Source: Sphaerulina vaccinii (taxonomy: Eukaryota; Ascomycota; Dothideomycetes; Mycosphaerellales; Mycosphaerellaceae). From it: a stretch of DNA of 64,000 bases. The stretch covers positions 744,001 to 808,000 of the forward strand of contig JAKUDP010000003.1 of the NCBI GenBank assembly GCA_022570795.1, in the 5' to 3' direction. This document shows, one piece after another, positions 1 to 9,450 of the stretch (positions are counted from its first letter, which is position 1; every line of letters starts with the position of its first letter). Both the position numbers and the translations under genes were made by a program. The notes under the pieces were generated by a model that saw nothing but the letters and a program-made list of their open reading frames with translations, made no database searches and was not told where the DNA came from.

Positions 1-697
1 AACAGATGTCGAGGTCGACAGCCAACCCAGGAGTCGAAACAATTCCGAGAAAGTGGCCCCACCGAGCCCACCGAGTCACAAGGCCGCCAGCCAATACTTC
101 TCGTCCGGTCATCGAATAGAAAGTGCATATTACACCACTTTCCTATTCCACGTTTCAAGGCGCAGGTCATGCGAAGACCACATGTCTCCGAAGACTAGAA
201 GCTTGCACTAGCTAAATTGTCCACATTCTGCGCATATCACTTCAAGAATGCTAGCCAATCTCCGTTCTTGGCCATGCAACATTTCGGCTCAGACGTGCTT
301 GAAGAAGAGCACGCAACTGCCCCTCAAGCACATCTCCTGCACATCATCGTCACAAGTCTGCTATATCTCCATAGAGGAACTGCAGGTTGTTAAGCCCCCT
401 CCGCAATGAAGCGCAGGAACCGCTACCCGACATGCAGAATCCCTTGCATTGCAGCGTCAGCTCACCACATAGCTGAATGGCTTGGACTCAACTTGGCTGA
501 TATCTGCACTGCGGAGATATTGAACGCACGTCCTACAGTTCATCGAGCATCGTAGTGGTGTGCACTCCGGCCTGTTGGGAAGCTGGTACTTATAACGAAC
601 GAGTAGCGCATAATGGTAGGTCTTCAGCTGGTGTTCTCCGTCCATTAATATACCCTTTCCTCAACCATCACCCTTGCTTGGCAACCTCGCAGATACA
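1..697. other. left-edge region, possible gene end
   Basis: No recognisable gene lies here. On the + strand one frame is open from the left edge to a stop at 209-211 (about 69 codons, Ser/Pro-rich), which could be the 3' end of a gene outside the window, but no family was recognised. The remainder is the promoter side of the GH43 gene. Confidence 0.2.
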
Positions 698-1863
698 ATG
701 CTCGCTCTCTGGTTCTCCCTAACTCTGGCACTTGTGCAGAATGCTGTCTCTTCTCCACTACCAGAAGAGGCTGAAATCAAGAGGAAGCTATTCAAACGTG
801 ACAGCATTTCGGGTCCGAAGATAAACGGCGCGAATTTTCCAGGTGCACACATGCAGATAGTAGTCCCAAGGCATGGCTGACAGTCAACAGATCCTTGCAT
901 AATCCATGTGGATAAGTGGTACTCCTTTGCCACGAGAACGATTGGAAGCAGTATACATGTACAGGTTGCGACATCCTGGGACTTCAACTCCTGGTCACTG
1001 CAGTACAACTCAGATGGATCTCAATACAACGCGTTGCCGACGCCACCAGCATGGGCAGTACAGGGCTCTCCAAACACTTGGGCGCCCGATGTTTCCCAGC
1101 TCGTGAGTACCTTTCTAGAGTGGAAATAGAATGGATACTGACTGAGTGACAGGACGATGGAAGCTTCGTTCTTTACTTCAGCGCCAGTACAGTAGCGGAT
1201 ACTTCCAAGCATTGCATAGGAGCTGCAGTATCCAAATCTGTGCTTGGACCTTATGTGCCCACGAGTGATCAGCCACTCTTTTGTCCACTTTCGCAAGGAG
1301 GAGCCATCGACGCCTCTGGGTACAGTGACAATGGCCAGCGTTACATCGCCTACAAGGTCGATGGCAACTCACTTGGGCATGGAGGAGCCTGCAACAATAT
1401 TGGTCAGTCTCAAAGTGTTCCGAGCTGCACACGCTTATATTGACATGTTCCAGTTGCACCACTCGTAGCCACGCCCATCATGCTACAAGCAGTAGCTGCC
1501 GATGGGTATACGCTGCAAGGAGAAGCTACACAGATTCTCGATCACCTAGGCTCGGGTGATGATGGTATCGTCGAGGCACCTGTTGTGGTCAAAAGCGGCA
1601 GCACATACTTCTTGCTATTTAGCTCCGGATGCTTCACAACCACGAATTACAACGTGGCATATGCTACGGCGAGCTCGATCACTGGGCCATATACTCGAGC
1701 TGCAACGCCTCTTATAGCTACTGGGACAGATGGGCTATCTGGACCAGGCTCGGCAGATGTGTCGAAGGACTTGAAGTACATGTTGTTCCATGCGAATAAT
1801 GCGGGTGGTAGAAGTCTTTATACTGCCATGGTGACAGTATCAGGGACGACACTGTCTATATGA
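698..1863 (+). CDS. secreted GH43-family glycosidase (arabinanase/xylosidase type)
   Basis: Predicted extracellular enzyme of glycoside hydrolase family 43, which cleaves arabinan, arabinoxylan or xylo-oligosaccharide side chains of plant cell walls; the exact substrate cannot be read. Four exons (698-842, 891-1102, 1153-1402, 1454-1863) with 48-51 bp introns give 338 aa. Residues 1-19 are a signal peptide, and a Kex2-like KR lies at 33-34. The three GH43 carboxylates are in place: Asp49 in 'NFPDPCIIHVD', Asp172 in 'GAIDASGYSDNG', and Glu243 in 'GIVEAPVV'. The 'WAPDV' strand motif lies between the first two. The first in-frame ATG after a TTG is used because it starts the signal peptide. The gene is convergent with the homoserine kinase fusion. 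The length suits a single five-bladed propeller without an extra binding module. Family call sure; specificity open. Confidence 0.9.
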
Positions 1864-1957
1864 TATCAAATCTGGCACGACGACAGTCAAGAAGGGAGAC
1901 AGAACGTAAGATAATGTCAAGAAAGCATAGCATTTTGTTCTGCAACTATACTGGAAC

Positions 1958-4196
1958 TCATTGGTCCCAATGCTCGAAGTTCTGGAGAATGACGCCCTCA
2001 CCTGTTCGCGACACAAGTCGTCCAATCTTGTGCACTGACTCACCCGCATAGCTCAATGTCTCGATCGCAGCAGCTACATTGGCTTCCTTCACGGCGATGA
2101 CCATGCCCAAACCAGTATTCCAGGTGCGTGCAAACTCTCTGCTGCTGACGTTTCCAGCCTTCTTGAGCCATTGCAGCACATCTGGCACTGACCATGTGCT
2201 AGCATCTATCTCTGCAGCGAGATGCTTGGGTAGCATTCGTGGTACGTTGTCCTCGAGACCACCACCTGTGATGTGTGCCATTCCTAAGAGAAGGTCCTTC
2301 TCGACCGCCGCGAGCAAAGGTTTGACATAAATTCGCGTTGGCTTAAGAAGGCTAGCGCCGACTGTGATGTTTTGTGCCCAAGGTGCTTGGTCGTGAAAGC
2401 CGAGACCTTTCTTTTCCAGAATTTTGCGCACGAGAGAGTAGCCGTTAGAGTGTACACCGTTACTTGATAGACCGATGAGAATGTCACCTTCGCTCATGGA
2501 GGCGAAGTCTGGGAGGATCTTCTGGCCTGTTCTGAGGACTCCAGTAGCAGCCCCACCAGCATCGAAGTCTTTGCCTGAGTACATGCCGGGCATCTCAGCA
2601 GTCTCACCACCAACAAGTGCACAGCCAGATTGCTTGCAGCCTTCTGCGACACCGTAGATGAATTCCGCTGCGTCTTGAGGTATGAGTTTTGAGCAAGCGT
2701 AGTAGTCCATGAATGTGATTGGCTTCGCGCCTTGCACAACAAGATCGTTGACGTTCATGGCCACAAGATCGATTCCAACTTCTCGGAATTGCTCCATCTC
2801 GAAAGCGATCTTCAGTTTTGTTCCGACGCCATCGATGGCCTGCACAAGGACACCATCACCAAGGCCTGCTGCCTTTAAATCGAATACTCCTCCAAAGCCA
2901 CCGATCAAGGCATCAGTACCTGGGACGCTTGTCGACTTCACCGCTGGCTTGATGAGTGTGACAAAATCGTTACCGGCATCAATGGAAACGCCAGCATCTG
3001 CGTATGTCATGCCGTTGGCCTGGACATCTGAGGAAGAGTCCTCAGTTACTGTCAGACCATCGAAAGACGGCTCGAGGAGTTTCCAAGTGCATGTTATGCT
3101 TTCCTTCTTGAACTGCTCAAGGAGATGATTTGCGATATGGTCGAAGTTCTCAGTGGCAAGAGCGAGGATAGTTGGTCCAGCACCAGAGAGGCAGATACCA
3201 AGCAGGCCAGGGTGAGAGTCTGGCGTGACAGAGTGGAGGATCTCGGTTAGTCCTGGAATGAGACCTTGACGATATGGCTGGTGTAGTCGATCCTGCATAC
3301 CATCATAGATCAGCTCTGCGTTCGGTGGACTTTGGCCAAGTGCTGTCGTTAGTAGTGCAACTCGTTGCAGGTTGAAGATGGCATCTTCTTTGGAGTATGT
3401 GCTTGGTACTGCTTGTCGAGCCTTTGCAGTGGCCACTTCGAAGTCTGGTATGATGGCAATGCACTTGATCTCCTTCGCCCAGGGAAACTGGATGTGCTTG
3501 GCGATGTTGTGTGGAGGGACCGGAGGCTTCAGACCTGTGTCCTCGCCACCTTGAGGCATAGGCAGGACTTCCGACATGGGAACTTCTGCTCGCTTCACAT
3601 CTTCTGGATTCAGCTTCTTCGTGTAGCTGCCGACGAAGCCACCATACATGGATGCTGCGACATTGTCCGGGTGCTTTTCGATCATAAGGCAGAAGTCCAG
3701 TAGACGATCTTTTGACAGACCAAGGTTGCCGACAACATTGCCCAGAGCTACACCTGCAACGATTGCGGCTCCTGATGAGCCGAGACCTCGTCCAAAGGGA
3801 ATCGCATTGTTGATGTGGACGTGGGTAGGCACAGGAAATGATCGTTGATCGTGGCAACGCAGCACGTAAAGTGCTATCCGTGTGATGAAGTGACGGCTGG
3901 CATCGAGATCGACTTGCTCTGCGCCGAGACCTTCTTGTGTGATTCTGCAGTTCTGAGGTGCTTCTTTCGATTCTTCATCGTTGACTGTGACTCTGAGCTC
4001 GAGGTATTCTGAAAGTGCGAGTCCGATAACATCGTAGCCGGGACCTTTTTTGTAGCATTAGACGCGATTATTAAGAACAGCTCACTGTGACATACCAATA
4101 TTCGCAGAAGAGCACGGCACCCCTACGATTGTTAGCTTCTATTGACTGAGTTGCGAGTTGTGATTTGCGATACGCACGAATGATTGTGGTCGCCAT
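1958..4196 (-). CDS. homoserine kinase-AIR synthase fusion protein
   Basis: One 710-aa protein in three exons (4196-4178, 4122-4096, 4044-1958; introns 55 and 51 bp). Residues 1 to about 345 are a GHMP kinase close to yeast Thr1, homoserine kinase of threonine synthesis: 'VPCSSANIGPGYDV' at 8-21, the ATP loop 'GRGLGSSGAA' near 100-109, and 'CLSGAGPT' near 300. Residues from about 360 to 710 are a complete PurM/AIR synthase, which closes FGAM to AIR in purine synthesis: 'YADAGVSIDAGN', 'GTKLKIAF', 'NDLVVQGA', 'VGGETAEMPGMY', 'SNGVHSNGYSLVRK' and 'HITGGGLEDN' are all visible. The linker is only about 15 residues and carries no stop or splice signal. In fungi AIR synthase is normally the C-terminal half of the Ade5,7 GARS-AIRS enzyme, so this arrangement is odd. 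Both domains look intact, so both activities are plausible; the second may duplicate Ade5,7. Confidence 0.92.
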
Positions 4197-4982
4197 TTTT
4201 GCAGTTCTGAAAATGAACGAAAGACAACTTGTGAACTTTAGCCGCCGTGTGCGACTCTAGCCTCTGTGTTCACAAGATGGTTGTTTGGGTACGGCAGATG
4301 TAGGATGAGTCGTCGGAATGGTCCGCCGAGTGCAGTTGAACAAGAAATTTTGTGGAGAGGTGAGTGAGAAGGCAAGGGTCTGGTACATGTGGCGTTGCCA
4401 AGATGTGGCGTGTCCAACATGAGTCTCACTTGCGAGGTCACGAGAGAGAGAGAGATCTGGAAGAGAATAGTGATAAGTGGCAGTCCCCTTTAATTAACTG
4501 CTGGCTAGTAAAGGTAGTATATTCCTCGCTCTGTTGGCATGGTCGTTCCGCCCTCGTTGGAGAGTATGCCATGCGCTCACTTTGCCAGCAGGCCCAAATC
4601 CACGCCTTTGCATACCTTTAAACTAAGATCATAGCCCACACCCAATCGTCCGAACCTCAATCGTGTCCGAAGACCATATAGAAATCTCTACTGTTTGGGC
4701 CGCGTTGACGTGGTGCCTAGCTCGTACACCCAAATCATCAACAAGCACGATTTTCGGACCTTTGACTGCGCACCGCGGGCCATAGATCATTTGCCATCAT
4801 ATTTGACGTCCTTAATGTAGACCTGGCAGTTAGGCACTACCTTTTGATTGTGCTATCGCGGTTTGTAGCAGCACGATGATCCGCTGGCTGTCGAGGACAT
4901 GGATCCTGCGGTGAGATGGAGGGACCTTGTGGCGGCGTGGTAGCAGAAGCCCCCGTCTCTGCCTGCGAGATCAGATCGTATC
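4197..4982. other. intergenic, upstream of the kinase fusion
   Basis: About 790 bp between the fusion gene start and the 3' end of the next minus-strand gene. A short GA microsatellite lies near 4441-4453 and an AT-rich 'TTTAATTAA' near 4490. The one plus-strand open frame (4364-4621) has no protein-like features. Nothing else seen. Confidence 0.4.
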
Positions 4983-6530
4983 TCACATGAGACTTGGCTT
5001 CCTCAATTCCTCCTTCTCGATATTCTTCAGCAACACCTCTCTCTCATCAATAACACTATCCACCCTTTCAAACCTGCCCTCGCCTTCAGGCTTCGTGACT
5101 AGTACAACCGGAGTCTCAGGCACTTCGTCATGCTCGCCTCCCTGGTCTTTTCTCCTCCGGTCCCTCAACTCTTGCACTTTCTCAGGCGTCAGCTCAAAAC
5201 TCTTCACTTTTTGGATCTTAGCTTCGAGAATCTCGGGTGTACTCCTTCCGCTTCCACTCTCCGGCTCCGAGCCTTCTTGCACAGGACTGGGAGATCTGCT
5301 ATTGTCAAAGGTAGTGAGGACTCGTTTCAGAGGCCTTAGAGCTACGTATACAGGATTTCTAGGTCTGTGTTCTCCACTCTGTTCCGTGTTATTGGGGATG
5401 CTGCCACCTTCGTGCCTGAAGAGGAGAGAGCGAGCTTCTGAAAGAGCGTCGAAAGCGTCTTGGCGACGGGAGGAGAGGTTATCGTTCACGTCCCAGAAGG
5501 GCTGCTCAGATGGAGCCGAATCATTGTTATCGCGTTCAACGTCGTCATTGCTGTTGCTGTCCTGCTCTTCTTGCTCCTCGACAGCATCGTGATATATTGA
5601 AGAAGAGTCAGCTGGTGTGTCGCCCTCTGGAATGGTAGGGAGAATCGCGATAGAGACAGTGTCGGACCTTGCTGGGCTGGGTGGACCATGGAAAGCAGGA
5701 GCCGGTGAGTCAGCAGCTATATCGGCTTTTCTAGCAGCGGAGGCTGCAGTCGTGGGCATAGGATCGGACTCTGACGGGATTGGTGGATTAGTGGCCTGAG
5801 AAGCGGGCGAAGCAATCTTTTCTTGATGCTTCTGATGCCGCTTCTTATGGAAAGGCAGCCATGAGAAGCGTGTCTTGGCGTGGTGATCATAGTCGTAGTC
5901 GGAAGTGCTTATAACACTTCTCACTGAGTCTCGTTCTGCAGCAGACTCTTCGGACAACCTTGCGTCACTGCTAGTGTCCACAGTCTCCGGCTTTGCTTTT
6001 CTCTCGCTCTCCACAGACTTCGCATCAGGCTCTGACTCGGACTCGCTCGGCGTGGTAGGCTTCGATCTCTTCTGAAGCTTCCTGCGTGGTCGGGCTGCGC
6101 TCTCACCCAAAGCTTGGAACTTTGCAGTCTTATGCCAGCGTAATTGCGAAGAGTCTGACTTCCTCGACTCTTTCGACTCGAAGCTGTGGCTTCCGGGAGC
6201 ATGTGTGCTACTCTTACTGCTGTGTGACTTGCCAGTGGAACTATAGGATGCAGCTGAGTTCCGTAGATGCAGCGAGACCTGCGATGGCCAGGGATTCGTC
6301 GAGTCCACGGCATAGTATAACGTGCGCTGATCGCGGACACCAATCAGCTTGGGCCCTGTCGTTACGTCTGGCATGCCAGAGGCCCTGAACTGCGACCGGT
6401 TGGCGTGGTGGACGCTGGCTGTGTCCAGAGCTGCCATATTGTCGTGAGGTGCAGGCGTCTGCGGTTCGAGCGGCTGATCGAAAGGTTGCTGATGAACGCC
6501 ATGCTCGAAGCGCAGCTGGCTCGAGTACAT
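4983..6530 (-). CDS. disordered Ser/Glu-rich hypothetical protein
   Basis: Single-exon 515-aa protein with no domain that I recognise. It is rich in Ser, Pro, Glu and Asp through most of its length, with basic tracts ('RPRRKLQKRSK', 'KKRHQKHQEK') that could act as nuclear localisation signals. The only non-disordered stretches are a short N-terminal part ('LIGVRDQRTLYYAVDSTNPWP', about 62-82) and a charged C-terminal end likely to form a helix ('DEREVLLKNIEKEELRKP'). The conserved-looking 62-95 region may be the functional core. No signal peptide or membrane segment. Real gene likely, because the frame is long and uninterrupted; function unknown. Confidence 0.7.
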   Translation of the reverse strand: MYSSQLRFEHGVHQQPFDQPLEPQTPAPHDNMAALDTASVHHANRSQFRASGMPDVTTGPKLIGVRDQRTLYYAVDSTNPWPSQVSLHLRNSAASYSSTGKSHSSKSSTHAPGSHSFESKESRKSDSSQLRWHKTAKFQALGESAARPRRKLQKRSKPTTPSESESEPDAKSVESERKAKPETVDTSSDARLSEESAAERDSVRSVISTSDYDYDHHAKTRFSWLPFHKKRHQKHQEKIASPASQATNPPIPSESDPMPTTAASAARKADIAADSPAPAFHGPPSPARSDTVSIAILPTIPEGDTPADSSSIYHDAVEEQEEQDSNSNDDVERDNNDSAPSEQPFWDVNDNLSSRRQDAFDALSEARSLLFRHEGGSIPNNTEQSGEHRPRNPVYVALRPLKRVLTTFDNSRSPSPVQEGSEPESGSGRSTPEILEAKIQKVKSFELTPEKVQELRDRRRKDQGGEHDEVPETPVVLVTKPEGEGRFERVDSVIDEREVLLKNIEKEELRKPSLM

Positions 6531-6987
6531 GTCGGGCGTGTTATGTGTCGAAAGTGAGCGTCGCGTTGTACATGTAGTCTGAAAGAGACTGCAACGCTTC
6601 TGTCATTGTGGCTCGCGTGCCTCTTCTGCGGGTGCGAGAACCACGTATACCACTGGTGTGCTCATAAAGTAAGCAGACACGTGGGATAGATTTCTGTTAC
6701 ATGTCAGTACCAGCTTTTAGTGCCCAACAAGAACGACAAATGAAAACTGCCCGTTCAGGAGATCGCTTTTGGTCAGACTTCGAAATACTCGATCTTCATG
6801 ATGGTCATCTACGCTGTAGCTCCTTAGGAGCATGCTGCATCGTCTCGAAATACTGGAGGTGTCCCGAGCATCGTCAAGATGCAACAACTTGCTGGTTCAA
6901 GAACGCTCATCATGCCGATGTGCCCTCTTGGACGTCCTCTTCTTCATTGCTATGCCTGATCTGGTGGTAGGTCAGAATTCGCATGAT
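6531..6987. other. intergenic, no gene seen
   Basis: About 460 bp between the start of the disordered-protein gene and the stop of cofilin. The plus-strand open frames here are short, one overlaps the cofilin 3' end antisense, and none resembles a protein family. It should contain the promoter of the disordered-protein gene. Confidence 0.4.
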
Positions 6988-7631
6988 TTAGCGTCCCTTG
7001 GAAACTCTGGATACAACGCTGTCATGTTCGATGTCGTCTGCGTCGTTGGCCTGGATATCGGCAGCAAGACCGTTGAGTGCCCGCTTGAGTGCATCCTTGG
7101 ACGAAGAGTACATCATGCGTGGCTAAAACCTGCGTGTCAGCTCAGTCCAGTCTCTTCCACTCCATGGTAGACTCACGTATTGCGGCGCATCATCTGGCAC
7201 CCATGAGATGAATGTAATCTTGCTGCGCTTGCCCTCACCGCCTTCTGCCTCGTACTCCACATCGAAGACAGCATATCGGCCACCAACGCCCAGTGGCGCA
7301 CTCTCGCCGCGCTTGCTCTTGCTCTGTGCGTTGACCAACTTCTCGCGGAACTTGCTGTAGTCTGGGTCTGTGCTGGTCTCCTCGACCACGATCTCCTTCC
7401 AGTCGTCAGAGATCTTGAAGATGATCCACTTTGTGCTCTTTCCCAGCTTCAGCTCGTTGAAGGCCTGGATGCACTCTGGTGCCACGGAAACACTGTCGGG
7501 CGGAAAGTGATTAGCATACGTAGGCTACTGTGATCGTGCGAGGCTGCTCGAAATCGTGTCTTACCCTGATGATGCCTGTTCTTCGTGTTAGTCGTGATAC
7601 GAATGGCTATGGTATAGAGGGCACATACCAT
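6988..7631 (-). CDS. COF1: cofilin (actin-depolymerising factor)
   Basis: Cofilin severs and depolymerises actin filaments and is essential in fungi. Four exons: 7631-7629, 7575-7565, 7492-7177 and 7122-6988, giving 154 aa (yeast Cof1 is 143). The first coding exon is only the ATG and the second only 11 nt; together they spell M-ASSG before 'VSVAPECIQAFNELKLGK', as expected for the ADF/cofilin N-terminus. Further marks are 'VEETSTDPDYSKF', 'YAVFDVEYE', 'EGKRSKITFISWVPDDAP' and the actin-binding helix 'MMYSSSKDALKRALNGL'. The C-terminus 'DSVVSRVSKGR' also fits. Between 'KFREKLVNAQ' and 'GGRYAVFD' there is a slightly longer loop than in yeast. The gene is head-to-head with the NmrA-like gene. 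Confidence 0.96.
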
Positions 7632-8324
7632 GTTTGGAGTCTCAAGTGAGGTTGTAGGATAGAATCAAGGGGAATCGCAAGCTGAGTTGAGGGTCAGCTA
7701 ACTTTTGTACTTGTTGTGTTCCAATGCACCACACAACGCTGATATGTGGATGCCTTGGGCCATAGAAGGAGCAGCTTACGTCGGTCTGATATTCGGTCAG
7801 GCAGCTGCGAAGGGCGATTGCACGGCAATGGTAGGGTGTGATATAGGTTGAGGTGGTGGTGTTCTCGAGAGATTCGAGCGAGTGGTTGGTGGGGCAATGT
7901 TTGTGTCTGTGCAGGGTCAACTGCGGCGAACAGGCGATGTGAGTGTTGCCAAGCGAGGCAGGTGCGTCACCGCAACAGATTCCTTCACTTTGTACACTCT
8001 ACACTCGCTGTCACCTGCTTGGAGCAAGATGGCATGCAATACGGGCTCGAATTTCGTCCGCAATGGCTCGGACGGAGAGGAAAGCAAGCTCGAAGAGCCA
8101 CTTCCGTTTCTACCTCCTTCACCCTCAAGTGGAGTCTGGACTACCACTAAATTATTCAGCTACTGAAGCTGGACTTGTGCAAGAATGTTTGTAATCCGAC
8201 CATGGCGCGAGCGTTTGTGGGCAATGGTCCGTGAAGGATAAGTATCAGGCCCTTTCCCTGTCCTCAGGAGAACTATTGAACCCCACCACTCAAGACTACA
8301 GAACGTCTCCCACCCCTACACAAC
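7632..8324. promoter_or_regulatory. shared upstream region of cofilin and NmrA-like gene
   Basis: About 690 bp between two divergently transcribed genes, so it must hold both promoters. Several open frames overlap each other on both strands, but none is protein-like. No clear TATA box or other site was recognised. Confidence 0.4.
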
Positions 8325-9365
8325 ATGTCGGACAAGAAACTTATCGTAGTAGTCGGCGCAACAGGCCAGCAAGGCGGCTCAGTCGCACGTGTTTTATCTC
8401 AAGAACCAGGCTGGCGAGTGCGAGGCATCACTCGAGATCCGACATCTGCATCAGCTTCCGCCTTACTCAAAGATGTTGCCGATATCGAGCTCGTCTCCGG
8501 CGACCTAGACGATCGATCCTCTCTGGAGAAAGCCTTCCAGGACACAGACGCCATCTTTGGCGTAACAGACTTCTGGCAATTCGTCAAACCTGGCCAATCC
8601 ACCTTCCAGGAAGCAGCCGCGCGAGGAGTCCAACCAAACCAGATTGCCATGGAAAAGGAGATCCAACACGGAAAGAACATCATATCCGCAGCAGCAAAAG
8701 TCCACGCCTCCAAGCCCTTACTCCGCTTCGTACTTTCGAACCTCTCCGACTCAAACAAATGGTCCAAGGGCGACATCAAACATAATCTCCACTTCGACGG
8801 CAAAGCATACTACACAGAATACCTCAAATCAACACACCCAGAGTTGGCTAGTGTCTCCAGTTACGTCCAAATAGGTTACTATCTATCCAACAACCTCACA
8901 AGTCCTCTGACTACACCTTATAAAGGAGAAGGAGACATCTATTACGTTCCAACAGGTTGTGTCCCTAATGGCAAACCACTACCATACGTCAATCCACCAA
9001 TCGATACAGGACATTTCGTTCGAGCTCTGGTGTTGTCAGAGAAAGCGCCACCAGGAACGACGATGGTGGGTTATCATAATAGTATCACTGTGGAGAAATA
9101 CACGGAACTCTGGGGCAAGACTCTGGGTGTGAATGCTCAAGTCAAGTATCTTGCTCCTCCTGATCTTTTGGCAAAAGGAATTCCGCAATGGTTCGTCGAC
9201 GAGTTATTCGATAGTGGGAAATATGTCTCGACAATAGGCTGGGCAGGAGGTGAAGAGACCAAGACTCCCGAAGAAGCGGGCGTAGATCTTTCGAAACTGA
9301 CGAAGACGGAAGAATGGATCAGAGCGCAAGATTGGAGTGCTATCGGTATTCATCAGAAGAACTAG
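8325..9365 (+). CDS. NmrA-like NAD(P)-binding protein
   Basis: Single-exon 346-aa member of the atypical short-chain dehydrogenase/NmrA family, which bind NAD(P) in a Rossmann fold and often act as redox sensors or regulators rather than enzymes. The dinucleotide-binding glycine motif 'VVGATGQQGGSVAR' is at residues 9-22, followed by an Arg ('GITRDP') expected to favour NADP(H), and 'LVSGDLDDRSSLEKAF'. Strand 4 and the following helix, 'DAIFGVTDFWQF', match the family. No Tyr-x3-Lys dehydrogenase pair was identified with confidence. No signal peptide, so cytosolic or nuclear. Convergent with the NHX gene, 85 bp apart. Whether it regulates nitrogen metabolism like NmrA cannot be told; many paralogues exist in such genomes. 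Confidence 0.88.
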   Translation: MSDKKLIVVVGATGQQGGSVARVLSQEPGWRVRGITRDPTSASASALLKDVADIELVSGDLDDRSSLEKAFQDTDAIFGVTDFWQFVKPGQSTFQEAAARGVQPNQIAMEKEIQHGKNIISAAAKVHASKPLLRFVLSNLSDSNKWSKGDIKHNLHFDGKAYYTEYLKSTHPELASVSSYVQIGYYLSNNLTSPLTTPYKGEGDIYYVPTGCVPNGKPLPYVNPPIDTGHFVRALVLSEKAPPGTTMVGYHNSITVEKYTELWGKTLGVNAQVKYLAPPDLLAKGIPQWFVDELFDSGKYVSTIGWAGGEETKTPEEAGVDLSKLTKTEEWIRAQDWSAIGIHQKN

Positions 9366-9450
9366 CAGTAGTCAGCTTTTCGTTCTATTTGTATACATTT
9401 CGGGCATGTCATTCGTTTTGTGTGATCTACAGTACTGGAACGAGTCTATA

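Noticed and set aside
4927..5592. 221-codon plus-strand frame
   Set aside because: Antisense to the 515-aa disordered protein; a Ser/Leu-rich shadow of the Ser/Glu-rich gene.
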